Part shown: in pieces, positions 11,674 through 23,866 of the stretch
Layout: every line of letters begins with the position of its first letter
How positions within the stretch are numbered: position 1 is the stretch's first letter
Assembly: GCA_022495995.1 (NCBI GenBank)
Contig: JAFEMH010001357.1
Location: forward strand, 313,001-377,000
Source: Adenophora triphylla var. japonica
Lineage: Eukaryota; Streptophyta; Magnoliopsida; Asterales; Campanulaceae
DNA length: 64,000 bases
Direction of reading: 5' to 3'
Made by a program: the position numbers and the translations under genes
The notes under the pieces: generated by a model
Told to the model about the DNA's origin: nothing
The model's input: the letters and a program-made list of their open reading frames with translations, nothing else
Databases searched by the model: none

Positions 11674-12976
11674 TATTATTATTATACTCCATTTTTTAAT
11701 ATTATTAAAGTTATTAGTAAGACAATTTTTCACCCTTCATTATTTGATATAATTGTATTAATTATTAAGGTAATGATTGTTTTATCATTAATAATACATT
11801 TATTTTTAAATTTGAATACATTAAATCTGCATAAACATGTTTTATATTTAATTAATGTGCAAAAAATTGGAAAATTTTAAAATCTAATTTTTTAATTTTT
11901 AAAATGACAAAATAAACTTTAGAGGCTTTCCCAAATTGGGGTCCAAACATAGGGGTGGTCTTAAATTAGGGGTTCAAATTTAGGATTTTGTCGATTTAGG
12001 GTCCAGAAGAATAAGGGTAAATTGAGAATTTTAACCCTAAATAACGCTACTCACCCCACATCAACCACCCCCACCCCTATCCCCTCTCTCTCTCTCTCTC
12101 CACCTAATTTTTTACTAATATTAAAATTATTTTTAACAACTTCCCACCACCCTCTCACACCCCTCAACCCCCAGGCCCCCACCCACCACCCCCGCTTCCC
12201 CTGATCAAAAAATAAAAAGTATTCATTTTAAAAATTATTTTTAATAACTCTCCCACCCCATCCCCATGCATTTTTTTTATTTATATTAAAACTATTTTTT
12301 AACAACTCCTACCGCCCCCTACCGCCCACTCCCCCACCCAACTCCCATCTTACCTTTTACATTGCCCCCACTATCCCCTCCCCCACCCAACTCCCATCTT
12401 ACCTTTTACATTACACCCACCATCCCCTCCCCCTTCCCACCTTATCCCACCTCCACCCCCATCCCTACCCTACCCTATACACCCATCCCATCCTATCTCA
12501 GATTGTAAATATATTTTTCTTAAATTTATTGAACACATGAAAATAATTTTTGAAAAAACATTTTTCTTAGATTTATCAAACAAGCGAAAACATGTTTATG
12601 TAATTTTCTAAAAAAAAACCATTTTTCAAAAAAAAAAAAAATACGAAAAATCATTTTTCGAAGTTGTTTTACACGAAAACAAACGGAGCCTAAATTTAAT
12701 ATTCCCTCAATCTGATTTCCTCCTTTGTTTTAATTTTCTTGATGATCAATTGTTCCACGTTACAAAGCCAAATTAAGCTACCAAACTTAGGATGTTCATG
12801 CCACGATTTAATTAGAGCCATTCCAATTGGAGTAATTAGCATGCATATATATATATATGCATGCAGCAGCAGCAGCAGCTATTTAATTCTAAGAAGCAAA
12901 GAAAGATGAGAAAAATTAAATAATTCAACTTGTCACCTTCCATGAAGCACTTTGGAGATGATGACATGGCTTAATA
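11674..12976. other. Intergenic: AT-rich, then C-rich low-complexity
   Basis: 11674-12016 is AT-rich. 12050-12500 is a C-rich pyrimidine stretch with repeated CCCACCC and CTCCCATCTTACC units, including a direct repeat at about 12330-12400. A short AT palindrome with (CAG)n follows at 12840-12880. No gene is seen. Confidence 0.6.
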
Positions 12977-13256
12977 CTCCCTCCGTCCCGCTCTAAATGT
13001 CTCAACTTTTCATTTTGAGCGTCCCATTTAAAATGTCTCAACCCGAAAAAGGAAAGTTTTTATTACTTTTTTATTTGTGGGACCCACTTGTCATACTCAC
13101 AATAAATATCCATTAACTATTCTCTACCCCACTTTCTCTTTCCTACATCACTTTTCATACTCACAACATTTAAATTTTTTCTCTTTCCTACATCACTTTC
13201 CTTAATTCCCACGTCAAACCCATTTTGAGACATTTGAGGTGGGACGGAGGAGGGAG
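12977..13256. mobile_element. Stowaway-like MITE
   Basis: TIRs CTCCCTCCGTCCC and GGGACGGAGGAGGGAG are flanked by TA dinucleotides, the Tc1/Mariner-type target duplication. The interior holds the recurrent pyrimidine tracts seen in the other MITEs here. Confidence 0.88.
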
Positions 13257-13615
13257 TATCTAATTTGTGGACCCCTCATCAATCCTGCTCTTGCCTGCAG
13301 GTTTCTGAATTTGAATTATTCAGTCGTCAACCTCACTACTTTATTCTTTAGTTTTAGTTAAATTCTGGGTCAAGTAAAACGTTTTTTTCTCAATTAGAAT
13401 TTAGAACAACCTGTTTTCAAAATATATGTGACTACTTTTTGTAAATAAATAAAATTTGATTTTAAAGTACACAGTGATATTTTTATAAATAATCAAAAAA
13501 ATATTTCAAAAAATATCGAAACTTACTAAAACACACTTAAATCAATTGACCCTATTTAACACTATCATTGAATTGATACTCTTTATTAAAACACGTTGGG
13601 ACTCATTAAACTATA

Positions 13616-13880
13616 CTCCCCCCGTTCCTTCCGAAATTTCAAAAAATAAAGTTATTCAAGAATTAAGAAAAAGGTGAAAAAAAGTAATTTGTTGTGAGTG
13701 TAGATAGTTTAATAGAAGGGAGAAAGTGTGGTATAGAATATTTAGTGAATAATTGTTGTGAGTATAACACGTGGAGCCCACAAATAAAAAAGTAATAAAA
13801 ACTTTTTATTTTAAGATTTTGAATTTTCGAGTGAACAACCTTATGTGAAAATTTGAACTTTCGAATGAGATGTATAAAGT
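13616..13880. mobile_element. Degenerate Stowaway-like MITE
   Basis: The left terminus CTCCCCCCGTTCC follows TA. The interior has the family pattern (TTGTTGTGAGTGTAG, TGGAGCCCACAAATAAAAAAG), but the right terminus is eroded. Confidence 0.5.
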
Positions 13881-13905
13881 ATACCACTAGCACTCATCAC
13901 CGGTG

Positions 13906-14031
13906 ACCATGTTTTACACACACTATCACTCTTTTAACACGCTGACACTTATTAGCGATAGTTATAAGACCATGTTTTACACACACTACCACTCTTTTAA
14001 CACGCTGACACTTATTAGCGATAGTTATAAG
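13906..14031. repeat. Two 63-bp direct tandem copies
   Basis: The block beginning ACCATGTTTTACACACACTA at 13906 repeats at 13969 with one visible difference (TATCACT versus TACCACT). Directly downstream, a second scrambled duplication repeats segments of 14040-14100 at 14150-14207. Confidence 0.85.
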
Positions 14032-14207
14032 TCTCAGTATAATTTCAAGAAGCAAACCGATGGTTCAAAATAGCAAATTTATGTGATCCTGATTATTAGT
14101 ACTTTATTTGGAATTAAAAAGATTTAAACGAGATTTATTTTGGGACAAAATAGCAAATTTATGTGATCCTGATTATTAGTAGTTTAATTTCAAGAAGCAA
14201 ACCGATG

Positions 14208-15500
14208 ATTCCTTATTTAGAACAAAGAAACCAATTGTACACACCAGGAGACACAACCTTTCTATTATGGGGGCAGGTAGGCAAGTCAAGCACTTCTCAA
14301 AATGTGGTGGTGGAAGTATTCTCCCTTTCTCTAAATAAATATTTAAATTTTATTTAAAAAATATTATGAAAATATTTTTTAAAACTATTTAATGAAAAAA
14401 AAATACATAAATATTGTATTATTCAGTTTTTCACTATTTAGTTTTGCAAATAGAAGGAATAGTAAAAAAAAAAAATGGAAAAAAAACATTTATGGGAAAA
14501 GTTTTTTTTTTTTTTTTACATAAAACTATAAAACCCATTCATTTTGAAACAAATTTCTTGAATCTGAACATTCATTTAGGGAGGAGAGAGTAGTACATTG
14601 TCATGAGACGCCGGGATTAAATTTTGGTGTAATGGTGATCGGTGGCGAAGACAGAAATTTTCAAAAAGGGGGTCAAAATTGCTTGTGAGATAACTATTAT
14701 AATTGAGATATTCAGATTTTATATACAAGGAGATCAAACTAATAATTTATTATAATTTTTTCTCAAAGCTAAGAGAGTCAAATGCATAAATTCATCATTT
14801 TTTTTATAGTAAAAACTCATTTAAAAAAAAATTGAAGGTGTAAAAATGGATTCATATTCCAAAACTAAAGGGGGTCGACTGATCCCATAGCATAGATGTG
14901 GCTTAATTCATTCGCCACTAATGGTGGTCCCACCGATGAAAGGTGAACGGCATAAAAGTCATTCAACCCCTTCAATTTTGAAAAGTCTCCATTTTACCCC
15001 TTTAAATTTTAAAAATCTATTTTTTATGCTTAAATCTAACCCCGGGACCCTTGGTCGGGAACGGAAGGAGTATTTTTTATGCTTAAATTTGAATACATAT
15101 CATATCTTTTCATCCAAATCACACATGTTAATTAATCCATATTAATATTGCATGTGGGAATATAATTAGGTTTTTTTTTATTATTTTTCTATTCAAAAGA
15201 TAAACCTTGGTTACTTGACAACGAGGATCATGTGTCAACAATTTCTCACGCAAGAGAACTCTTTTAATATTCTTCTTAATTTTAGTCTTCAAAACACCAC
15301 TAAGTTAAGGAAATGGCATTTCAGGCAACGTCTCTGACATGTTAACTTTAATCCCACTGACATCATGGATTTGGAACTACAGTAGCAGCAGATGTGGGCC
15401 AGTACACGTTAAAGGAGTTCATTATGGGTACTTTAAACATTTTCCTCGACTCGATGCATCTCGACTCTTTAATCAATTCGCGAGATCTCACCGTTGATTG
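14208..15500. other. AT-rich intergenic sequence upstream of the patatin gene
   Basis: There are several poly-A/T runs. A short GGGACC...GGAACGGAAGGAGTATT motif near 15045-15075 looks like a MITE scrap. No gene is recognised. Confidence 0.5.
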
Positions 15501-15528
15501 ATGCAGCTTGGCTTCTTGTGTCGCACTC

Positions 15529-15536
15529 TATAAATA
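15529..15536 (+). promoter_or_regulatory. TATA box of the patatin-like gene
   Basis: TATAAATA lies about 200 bases before the start codon at 15727, in the usual spacing for a plant core promoter with a 5' UTR of 150-170 bases. Confidence 0.65.
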
Positions 15537-15726
15537 GTTCATCTTAGAGAACTTGAAATGGACATTTGCCTAAACTAAAGTAGAAGTACAACATTCCCTT
15601 GTCCTCATCAAGAACTTAATTTTTCTTGTACTTTCTCTATCTCAACTTAACTTATTTGCAATCCCATAAGTTTTGAACGGTCGTTTGCTAGACATTCTCG
15701 TTGATCGTTCTTGATATATAGCCGTT

Positions 15727-16404
15727 ATGGAGTACAAAAAGTCGCCGATTCACCAAGTGCAGCCACCGAGTTATGGGAACGTAGTCACCATTCTGAGCAT
15801 AGATGGAGGTGGTATCAGAGGGATTATTCCCGCTACTATCCTTGCTTTCCTTGAATCTCAACTTCAGGTGTGTATTTATATACATATTCTCTCATTTGGT
15901 ACGTAGCAATATTGTGCATGCGACTTATAATAATTTATGTTTGAGATATGCGTAGAAGTTGGATGGTGAGGACGCAAGACTAGCAGATTACTTTGATGTA
16001 ATAGCAGGAACAAGCACGGGTGGCCTAGTTACCGCCATGTTAACCTCCCCTGATGAAATGAACCGCCCCATCTGTGCTGCCAAAGATATCAAGTCTTTCT
16101 ATTTAGAACATGGTCCTATGATTTTCCCTCAGAAAAGGTAATATTGCAATGTTCTTTCTATTGATTACTTGATTGTTGTTTCTTTCTAATGGCGGAATTC
16201 TTTGATCTTCATACAGGGGCATGTGGAAAGCCATGCATAAGTTGTGGAAATCGGTAAGAGGACCAAGGTACGACGGCAAGTACCTTCACAAGGTAATAAG
16301 GGAGACTTTGGGAGACGCTCGTTTGCACGACACATTGACTAACGTTGTCATTCCTACGTTTGATATTAAGCATTTGCATCCCACCATTTTCTCTACTTAT
16401 GAGG

Positions 16405-16442
<38 letters not shown>

Positions 16443-17564
16443 ACACACGCGCACACTTTAGTCACTTGAAAAAATGGAGGTTATGCTTGCGCGCCTTTGA
16501 AAAAGAGCTAGTTTCGACATGCATTTTACAGGTAAAGAAGACGCCTAGTATGGATGCTCTATTATCGGACATATGTATCTCAACTTCCGCAGCTCCAACT
16601 TATCTTCCTCCTCATTACTTCAAAAATCAGGATGCATCCGGGGATATAACAGAATTCAATCTTATTGATGGTGGTGTAGCTGCAAATAATCCGGTTGGTA
16701 CAATATTATCTAAGAATAATATATGAAAATATTCAACTTTACTAACCATGATCCTTTTTTTTTTTGTGTGTATAATATCATACAGACTTTAGTAGCAATG
16801 AGCCAGGTTACCAAACAAGTATTTTCTGAGAATCCAGATTTCTTCCCCATAAAGCCGATGGATTATGGTCGCTTTCTAGTGATCTCTATAGGAACAGGAG
16901 CATCCAAGAGAGAGAAGAGATACAACTCAAACATGGCTTCCAAATGGGGTGTTTTTGGTTGGTTACGTCATCGTGGTTCAACTCCTTTAGTCGACATTTT
17001 CACTCAAGCTAGTGGAGATATGGTTGATTTTCATCTTTCCGTGGTCTTTCAAGCCCTTCGTTCTGACGACAATTATCTCCGAATTCAAGTAAAATTAGCT
17101 CATATACACATATATATACATAAATTATTCTCATTATTCATGTTAAGGCTAAAACTTGATTATTATCTGTTAAATCAGGAAGATACATTGACGGGCAAAG
17201 TAGCATCTGTAGACATAGCTACAAAAGAGAACATGGCAAAACTAGCGGAAATTGGCGAAAAGCTTCTGAAGAAACCGGCTGCCAGGGTTAATTTGCAGAC
17301 AGGCCGCCCTGAGCCCTTTTCGAGTGGAGGAACCAACGAGGATGCTCTAAGAAAGTAATCACAAAAATCATTTTCAATCCTTTTAAACGTGAATTAAGTA
17401 GCAATGCATGCTAATACTGATGATCAACTTGCTATGTTCTTCGTTTTTCTTTTGCTAGATTTGCGAAATTACTCTCGGATGAGAAAAGACTTCGAGAGTC
17501 AAAACTACCTCCTCCTCAACTGTTCAAAGCTCGAAGTACTACCATGATTCCAAATATTCCATAG
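15727..17564 (+). CDS. Patatin-like phospholipase / lipid acyl hydrolase, 7 exons
   Basis: Joining 15727-15867, 15956-16137, 16217-16403, 16532-16693, 16786-17088, 17179-17354 and 17459-17564 gives an open frame of 418 residues with GT-AG introns and consistent phases; plant patatin-like proteins are about 400 residues. Motifs: the oxyanion-hole loop DGGGIRG (Asp26-Gly32), the nucleophile elbow GTSTGG (Ser67) and the catalytic DGG (Asp216) in [11 protein letters not shown]. Family knowledge: a Ser-Asp dyad deacylates phospho- and galactolipids, often in defence or lipid turnover, usually soluble or vacuolar. No obvious signal peptide is seen. The donor of intron 3 lies directly before a CT microsatellite. 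The gene looks functional; the exact paralogue (PLP1-3 type) cannot be fixed here. Confidence 0.93.
16404..16445 (+). repeat. (CT)n microsatellite at an intron donor
   Basis: A nearly pure CT run begins at the fourth base after exon 3 of the patatin gene, giving the donor GAG|GTCTCT. Confidence 0.9.
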
Positions 17565-17582
17565 ATTATGCAGGAGGCGTGA

Positions 17583-17650
17583 CACTACAAGAAAACTGCC
17601 AAATAGCAACGGATATTAACGACGGAAAAAAATCTGTCGGTGGCTGTATA
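17583..17650 (+). repeat. CACTA-like terminus just after the patatin stop codon
   Basis: CACTACAAGAAAACTGCC at 17583 has the look of a CACTA left end, and AACGGATATTAACGACGG could be subterminal. No matching right end was found, so this may be a fragment within the patatin 3' UTR or flank. Confidence 0.45.
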
Positions 17651-17789
17651 TATTTCTGATTTGAAAAGTCATTTGTTTGTTTATTGATTGTATCTAAAAC
17701 TGTATTTATTTGTTATTTCAGTAAATTTCAGTAAAGCTAGGCAATGGTTGTAAATTGATTTATTCATCAATGTAAATAAGCATTGGATT

Positions 17790-18260
17790 GAATCGATCAA
17801 ACGCCTGTATATATACTCTATTATACGGAACGAGTACTGATGCCTTGCGGCTAGAGATTAAAGACCGAACAAGTAAGAACCAAGATTCGATAAAAGAAAG
17901 CTTCAAGATTTTCTTAATAATTCATAAATAATCAAAGTCTATGTTTTCAAAAACCCTAAAACACGTTTAAGTACTCCCACACAAACCCTAAACCGACTTT
18001 AAAAGTAAAAGACCAAAACACCCTAACTTTCAAACATCATTAAAATAAAAAATCAGATTCCGTCTTTCTGCCGAAAGCACGACTCGTGCTAAAGGTCACG
18101 AGTCGTTCCCTTCTTAACCCACTCGTGGTACGAGTCGTACTCATTGTTGCACTCGTGCTGATCAGTGTCACGAGTCGTGCTGGGGGTCACGAGTCATGCC
18201 CTATGAACTGAACTGCTTCCTGCTGTGCTGAACTATCGTCCTGTTGAACTGCATCATAGT
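17790..18260 (-). mobile_element. LTR-like fragment with CACGACTCGTG motifs
   Basis: A cluster of near-palindromes (CACGACTCGTG, CACGAGTCGT, CACTCGTG) at 18078-18200 resembles the clusters in the LTRs of the gypsy element that starts at 18884, but the flanks differ. It is probably a fragment of a related LTR; the orientation is a guess. Confidence 0.4.
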
Positions 18261-18883
18261 AAAAGTTGTGATACAAATACAACAAATGGTGTAAAGAATT
18301 CAATTATATTGAGTAAAATTGCTAAACAAGATCAGAAATGCAAGATTTATGTATAAACTACAAAATAGTGGTAACTTAATCACTTATTACTATCTGCATT
18401 GCTAGTTATTGAGACAAAATAATAAATAATGAAATCAGAAAAAGAATAATAGCGAGCTCCACGCCTGAGTTGAATGCTGAAGAATCAATGAAAACAGGAT
18501 CAGTTGGACTTGAGCTGATGCGAGTCTGCAAGACAGTGATGCAAAGTCTGCTTTCCATGCGAGTTAGAACCAGCACGATTTTGGCCTTAAAAATTGGATT
18601 ACATGCATTACACATATCAATTTAACTGGAAAAAATGGATGTCGTTAGTCCTAGGTACCTTAAACGAGCGTCCAAAACTACTGTGTTTGCAACGAAAACT
18701 AGTTTATTTATTAAATCCAAACAATCCATATAGTTGGGGTACTATTGTTGCATTCTTTCCTAAAGTTTTCATATCAACCTCCACCACAAGCACCAGCACA
18801 ATTAACATTATTGTTGCCACCCCTACACCACCCCCTATCTGCCTACCACCTATTCTTCAAAATCCAATTTTTCAAAGCCTAGT

Positions 18884-19411
18884 TGATGTCGTCGGTGCAG
18901 CAATGACAGAATTGGGAGCGAAGCAGACCTGGATTGAAGATGGTGTTGGTCGTGCGACGGAAGATTACGCTGGGCACGACTCGTGCGCACAGTCACGACT
19001 CGCGACGGATTCCTGCACGAATGCTTTTTATCTCACGCTTCGTGTCACGAATGATGAAGGAGGGCACAACTCGTGAAGTTGGTCACGAGTCGTGACAGAC
19101 GAGGTTTACTGATTCCGGTTTGAATTACAATTCCTGTTTTGACGTTTATTTTTGGATTTTTTAGTCTTTTCCTTTTCCAAGTTGACTAGGGTTGTTTGAG
19201 GAGTATTTAAACTTGTTTTAGTTTCTTAAAAACATTAGCCTCTTTATCAATTGAATTTCAGTTTGCATATTGCAAAATTCTTGATCAATTTTATTGGCTT
19301 GTAGAAGAATTTCTTAGGAAGTTCTTGTTATCTAAGGAATTGCGATTCCTTGCAGAAGGTTTTGATTTCGATCAGGCCTTGGTTACTATTCCGCTGCGTT
19401 ACTTTACATCA
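18884..19411 (+). repeat. 5' LTR of the gypsy element
   Basis: 528 bp. Compared with the 3' copy it has about 19 extra bases around 18985 (a duplicated CACGACTC stretch) plus roughly a dozen substitutions. AGTATTTAAAC near 19202 may be the TATA region. It contains CACGACTCGTG and CACGAGTCGTGAC. Confidence 0.95.
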
Positions 19412-19413
19412 GT

Positions 19414-19423
19414 TGGTATCAGA
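19414..19423 (+). other. Primer binding site (initiator Met tRNA type)
   Basis: TGGTATCAGA begins two bases after the 5' LTR and matches the 3' end complement of plant initiator tRNA-Met, the usual primer of these elements. Confidence 0.85.
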
Positions 19424-19456
19424 AATCGGACGATCCTAGGGTTCTCCGACGAGGTG

Positions 19457-20704
19457 ATGGCAAACGATGGGAGGAACGACATCACTGCAATCCTTGAACG
19501 CATGGAAGCAGCAGCCACGGAACGTATGCGGTTAGACGGAGAGCTTCGTGATCGACAACATGAGGAATTATTGGCGGCTTTGGTGCAGTTGCGGGTAGGT
19601 GGTGGCGGTGATGCCAACCCTCAAAATCGGGCAGGTCCTCGCGGGGAAAATCTCCACCGTGATGATCCAATGGGCGGGGAGGTTTCTGATAATGATGAAG
19701 GTGAGGCCAGGGCAGCGCCTCCTCATGACCAACGTCCTAAGATTAGGGCGGATATTTCGGCTTTTAATGGTGAGTTATCTATCGAAGATTTCTTGGATTG
19801 GCTTTCAGAGGTTGAAAAATTCTTTCGATTGATGCGTATTGAAGAAGATAGTAAAGTCCCATATGTTGCTTACAAATTGCGTGGTGGTGCATCTGCATGG
19901 TGGGATCAATTGACTAGGCAGAGGTTGCGTGAAGGGCAGCCCGAAATTCGTTATTGGAACCATATGAAGAGGGAGTTAAGGGAACATTTTCTTCCACGAA
20001 ATCATGATCAGGATCTCTATATGAAATTCTTATCTTGTAAGCAAGGTAGTCGTACTGTTGATGAATATGTTCATGATTTCCATGCGTAGTCGGCACGCAC
20101 TGATTTATATGAGACAGAGTCGCAGATGATTGCTAGATTTATGTCGGGTCTACGGGTTAATATCAAACATCATATAGAGTTGTTTACTTTCTACTCTTTG
20201 AATGAAGCAATTTCTAGGGCGAGAAAGGCGGAAATAAAGTTGGCAACTCCGTTTCGTGCTCCGACTACATTTAGGAGGTTTGGTGATGCTTCTTCTTCGG
20301 GTGGCAAGGGACAATCGTCGGGTGCTAATGTTGATGGAAGCAAGGAGATTTCCCAAGTTGCGGGCCCTAAGGTTGATGATGGCAAGAAGACTACACCTCC
20401 GACGCCTATACAAAACCCACCGGCTCGTCGAAACACCAACACACAAGGTAATAATCCTTATGCAAAACATTATGGAGATAAATGTTATAAGTGTAACGAA
20501 ACAGGGCATATTTCCAATAATTGTCCACAACGGAGGGGAGTTAATATAGTGGAGCGCGATGAGTATGATGACGGGGTGAATGAAGAGGATGATGACGTGG
20601 TCCATATAGATCCCAATGGAGATGATGACGAGGAGGAAGAGCACGAATCTTTTGTGGTCCGAAAGCTTATGTTGACTACTCCTGCGGAGGAGGCCAATCC
20701 GTAG
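19457..20704 (+). pseudogene. gag: gag of the gypsy element, broken by one in-frame TAG
   Basis: The first ATG after the LTR is at 19457 (MANDGRND...). Translation runs to TAG at 20087, continues in the same frame and ends at TAG 20702. It contains the retrotransposon gag core (FNGELSIEDFLDWL, WWDQLTRQR, RELREHFLP) and one CCHC zinc knuckle (CYKCNETGHISNNC) at about 20482-20523, followed by an acidic tail. The 20087 stop falls just after the gag core, so it looks like a point nonsense mutation. Confidence 0.9.
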
Positions 20705-23700
20705 CGACACAACATTTTTCGCACCAAGGGGAAGGTCATTGATTTTGCGGCTATGATCATTGTTGATAGTAGGAGCAGTGAAAACCTAGTGGCTCGTAGT
20801 TTGGTGGAGAAGTTGAAGCTCGAGGTACGCAAGCATCCTACTCCTTATTCTGTGGGGTGGATTAACAACGTGGGCACTATTAAGGTACATGAGCAATGCC
20901 TTATTCCTCTTTCTATTGGTAGCTATAAGGATGATGTTTTATGTGATATAGTAGATATGTCTGCATGCCATTTACTGTTGGGTAGACCTTGGCAATATGA
21001 TCTTGGTGTTGTGTATAATGGCCGGGAGAATTTTATTCGTTTTGCAAAAGATGGGGTGCGTTTTCATTTGCATGCTTTGAAAAGTGATTATAGTGGTAAA
21101 CCAAAGATGAAACCTGTTGTCTCTTTGTGTACTGCCAATGAGTTTGTTGAGGATATTATGGATGCTCCTTTTGTGTTTGCGGTGGTGCAAATGGGAGTAT
21201 TGGGACAGGTTAGTTTGGTCCCTACGTCTTTGCAGTCTTTGTTAGATGAGTTTCGTGATGTTATGCCTGACGAGCTTCCTGCAGAATTACCTCCCTTGCG
21301 TAATATACAATATAACATTGACTTGGTGCCAGGTGCTTCTTTACCTAATCTCCCACATTACAGGATGAGTCCCGCAGAACATGAAATTTTGCGTGAACAG
21401 GTGGAAGATTTATTGAAGAAGGGTTATATACAGGAGTGTATGAGCCCATGTGCACTCTCGGTTCTCCTTGTTCCTAAGAAGGATGGTACTTGGCGGATGT
21501 ACGTGGATAGTAGGGCAATTAACAAAATCACTGTTAAGTACAGGTTTCCGATTCCTCGTTTGGATGACATGCTGGATATGCTGAGGGGTTCCAAGGTGTT
21601 CTCCAAGATTGATTTGAAGAGTGGCTATCATCAAGTTCGTGTTAGATCGGGGGACGAGTGGAAGACTGCCTTCAAGACCAAGGAAGGCTTATATGAGTGG
21701 TTGGTGATGCCATTCGGGTTGTCAAATGCTCCTAGCACTTTTATGAGATTGATGCATCAAGTGTTGAAACCTTACAATGGTAAATTCTTGGTGGTTTACT
21801 TTGATGATATTTTGATATATAGCAGGTCGGAGGAGGAGCATATTGAGCATCTGCGGGCGGTCCTACAAACCTTGAGGGAAAATGAATTGTATGTGAATCT
21901 CAAGAAGTGCAGTTTTATGCTTGATCATTTGTTGTTCTTGGGCTATATTGTTTCTGCAGATGGTATTCGGGTGGACGAGGACAAGGTTCGTGCTATTCGT
22001 GATTGGCCTACCCCAGCGACAGTCAGTGAGGTTCGTAGTTTTCATGGCCTTGCCACTTTCTATCGTCGTTTTATTTGGAATTTTAGCACTATTATGGCTC
22101 CAATTACGGAATGTATGAAGAAAGGGAAGTTTCTTTGGAATGATGAGGCGACAGCTAGTTTTGCTTTGATCAAGGAGAAATTGTCTAGTGCACCTTTGCT
22201 TGTTCTACCCGATTTTTCTAAACCCTTCGAATTGGAGACGGATGCTTCGGTGGTTGGTATAGGGGCTGTTTTGCTTCAAGGCAAGAAACCGGTTGCTTTC
22301 ATGAGCCAGAAGTTGGAGGAAGCTAAACGGAAGTGGACTGTTTATGAGCTTGAGTTCTATGCGGTGGTACAGGCTATCAAGCACTGGGAGCAGTATTTGT
22401 TACAGCGTGAGTACACTCTTCATACTGATCATGAGGCCTTGAAGTATATGAATGGTAAGAAGCTGCTTAATCGTATGCATGCTCGTTGGGTTGCTTATTT
22501 GCAGCAGTTCACTTTTGTTATTAAACACAAAAGTGGACAACATAATAAGGTTGCAGATGCTTTGAGTCGAAGGGTCAATTTATTGGTGACAATGGAGAAT
22601 GTGGTTGTGGGTTTTGATTGCTTGAAGGATTTGTATGCCACTGATGATGATTTTGCAGATGAGTGGGCAAAGTGTAGAGATGGGAATCCAGTTGGGTTGT
22701 TTTTCTTGCGGGATGGTTTCTTGTTCCATATGGACAAATTATGTATTCCGCAGGGTTCTGTTCGTGAAAGTCTTATTGCAGAGATCCACAAGCAGGGGCA
22801 TTACGGGAGAGACAAGACGGTTGAGCTCGTTGAGAAGAAGTATTATTGGCCACATCTCCGTAGGGACACACACAAATTTGTTCAAAAGTGTATGATTTGT
22901 CAGATCAACAAGGGACAGTCTCAGAATACGGGTTTGTATACCCCTCTACCTATTCCGGATGGACCTTGGGAGGATATTTCTATGGATTTTGTGCTTGGGC
23001 TTCCGAGGACGCAACGTGCCAATGACTCTGTTTTTGTGGTGGTGGATCGTTTCTCGAAGATGGCTCATTTCATCCCTTGTCGAAAAACTCATGATGCTTC
23101 TCACATCGCGGGTTTGTTCTTTAAGGAGGTTGTCCGTCTACATGGGGTCCCGAAATCTATTACATCCGACCGTGATACTAAGTTCCTTAGTCATTTTTGG
23201 CGTACTTTGTGGCGTATTTTTCAGACAGACTTGCAGTTTAGCAGTTCTTTTCATCCGCAGACCGATGGCCAGACAGAGGTGGTTAATAGGACCATGGGGT
23301 CTATGATTCGTTGCTTATGTGGTGAGTATCTGAAGAAGTGGGATTTGGCCCTATCAACGGCTGAATTTGCATTTAACAACATGACGAACCGGACGACGAA
23401 GAGGACTCCTTTTAAGATTGTGTATCAACGGCCTCCTAAGCATACTCTTGACTTGATTCCTTTGCCTAGAGTTCCGGGGTATAGTATTGCAGCTGAAAAA
23501 CATAGCGGAGATGATTGATGCGGTTCAGACGGAGGTCAAGAAGAACATTGAAGCTTCGAATGCCAAGTATAAGGAGATTGCGGATAGGCGGCGTCGTTTG
23601 AAGGTATTTAATGTTGATGACTTGGTGATGGTTCATTTGCGTAAGGAACGGGTTCCTCAAGGTACGTATCACAAGCTTCATCCCAAGAAGATTGGGCCTT

Positions 23701-23866
23701 GCCGGATATTGAAGAAGATCAATGACAATGCCTATGCTGTTGATTTGCCAGAGGGGTGGAATATTTCTAGTACTTTTAATGTTGCGGACTTGGTTGAATT
23801 CCACCCTGATGTTCCCCTTTATTTGGATATGGATTCGGGGACGAATCCTTTTGAAGTGGGGGCGAA
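20705..23866 (+). pseudogene. pol: pol of the gypsy element (PR-RT-RH-IN), in frame with gag, frameshifted near 23500
   Basis: Open from just after the TAG at 20702 in the gag frame. The protease site reads DSRSSEN, where the family has D-S/T-G, so it is probably inactive. Reverse transcriptase has [19 protein letters not shown] and the catalytic YFDDILIYS (about 21797). RNase H has [15 protein letters not shown] and HTDHEAL. Integrase has the HHCC zinc finger (HKQGHYG ... CMICQ), the core Asp and SDRDTKF, and [10 protein letters not shown]. At about 23497-23502 a run of five A's shifts the frame; the integrase tail resumes in the next frame and ends at about the LTR edge (VFNVDDLVMVHLRKER, FNVADLVEFHPD). 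Confidence 0.95.
23852..23866 (+). other. Polypurine tract before the 3' LTR
   Basis: GAAGTGGGGGCGAA lies directly before the LTR start TGATGTCG, where plus-strand DNA synthesis is primed. Confidence 0.75.
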
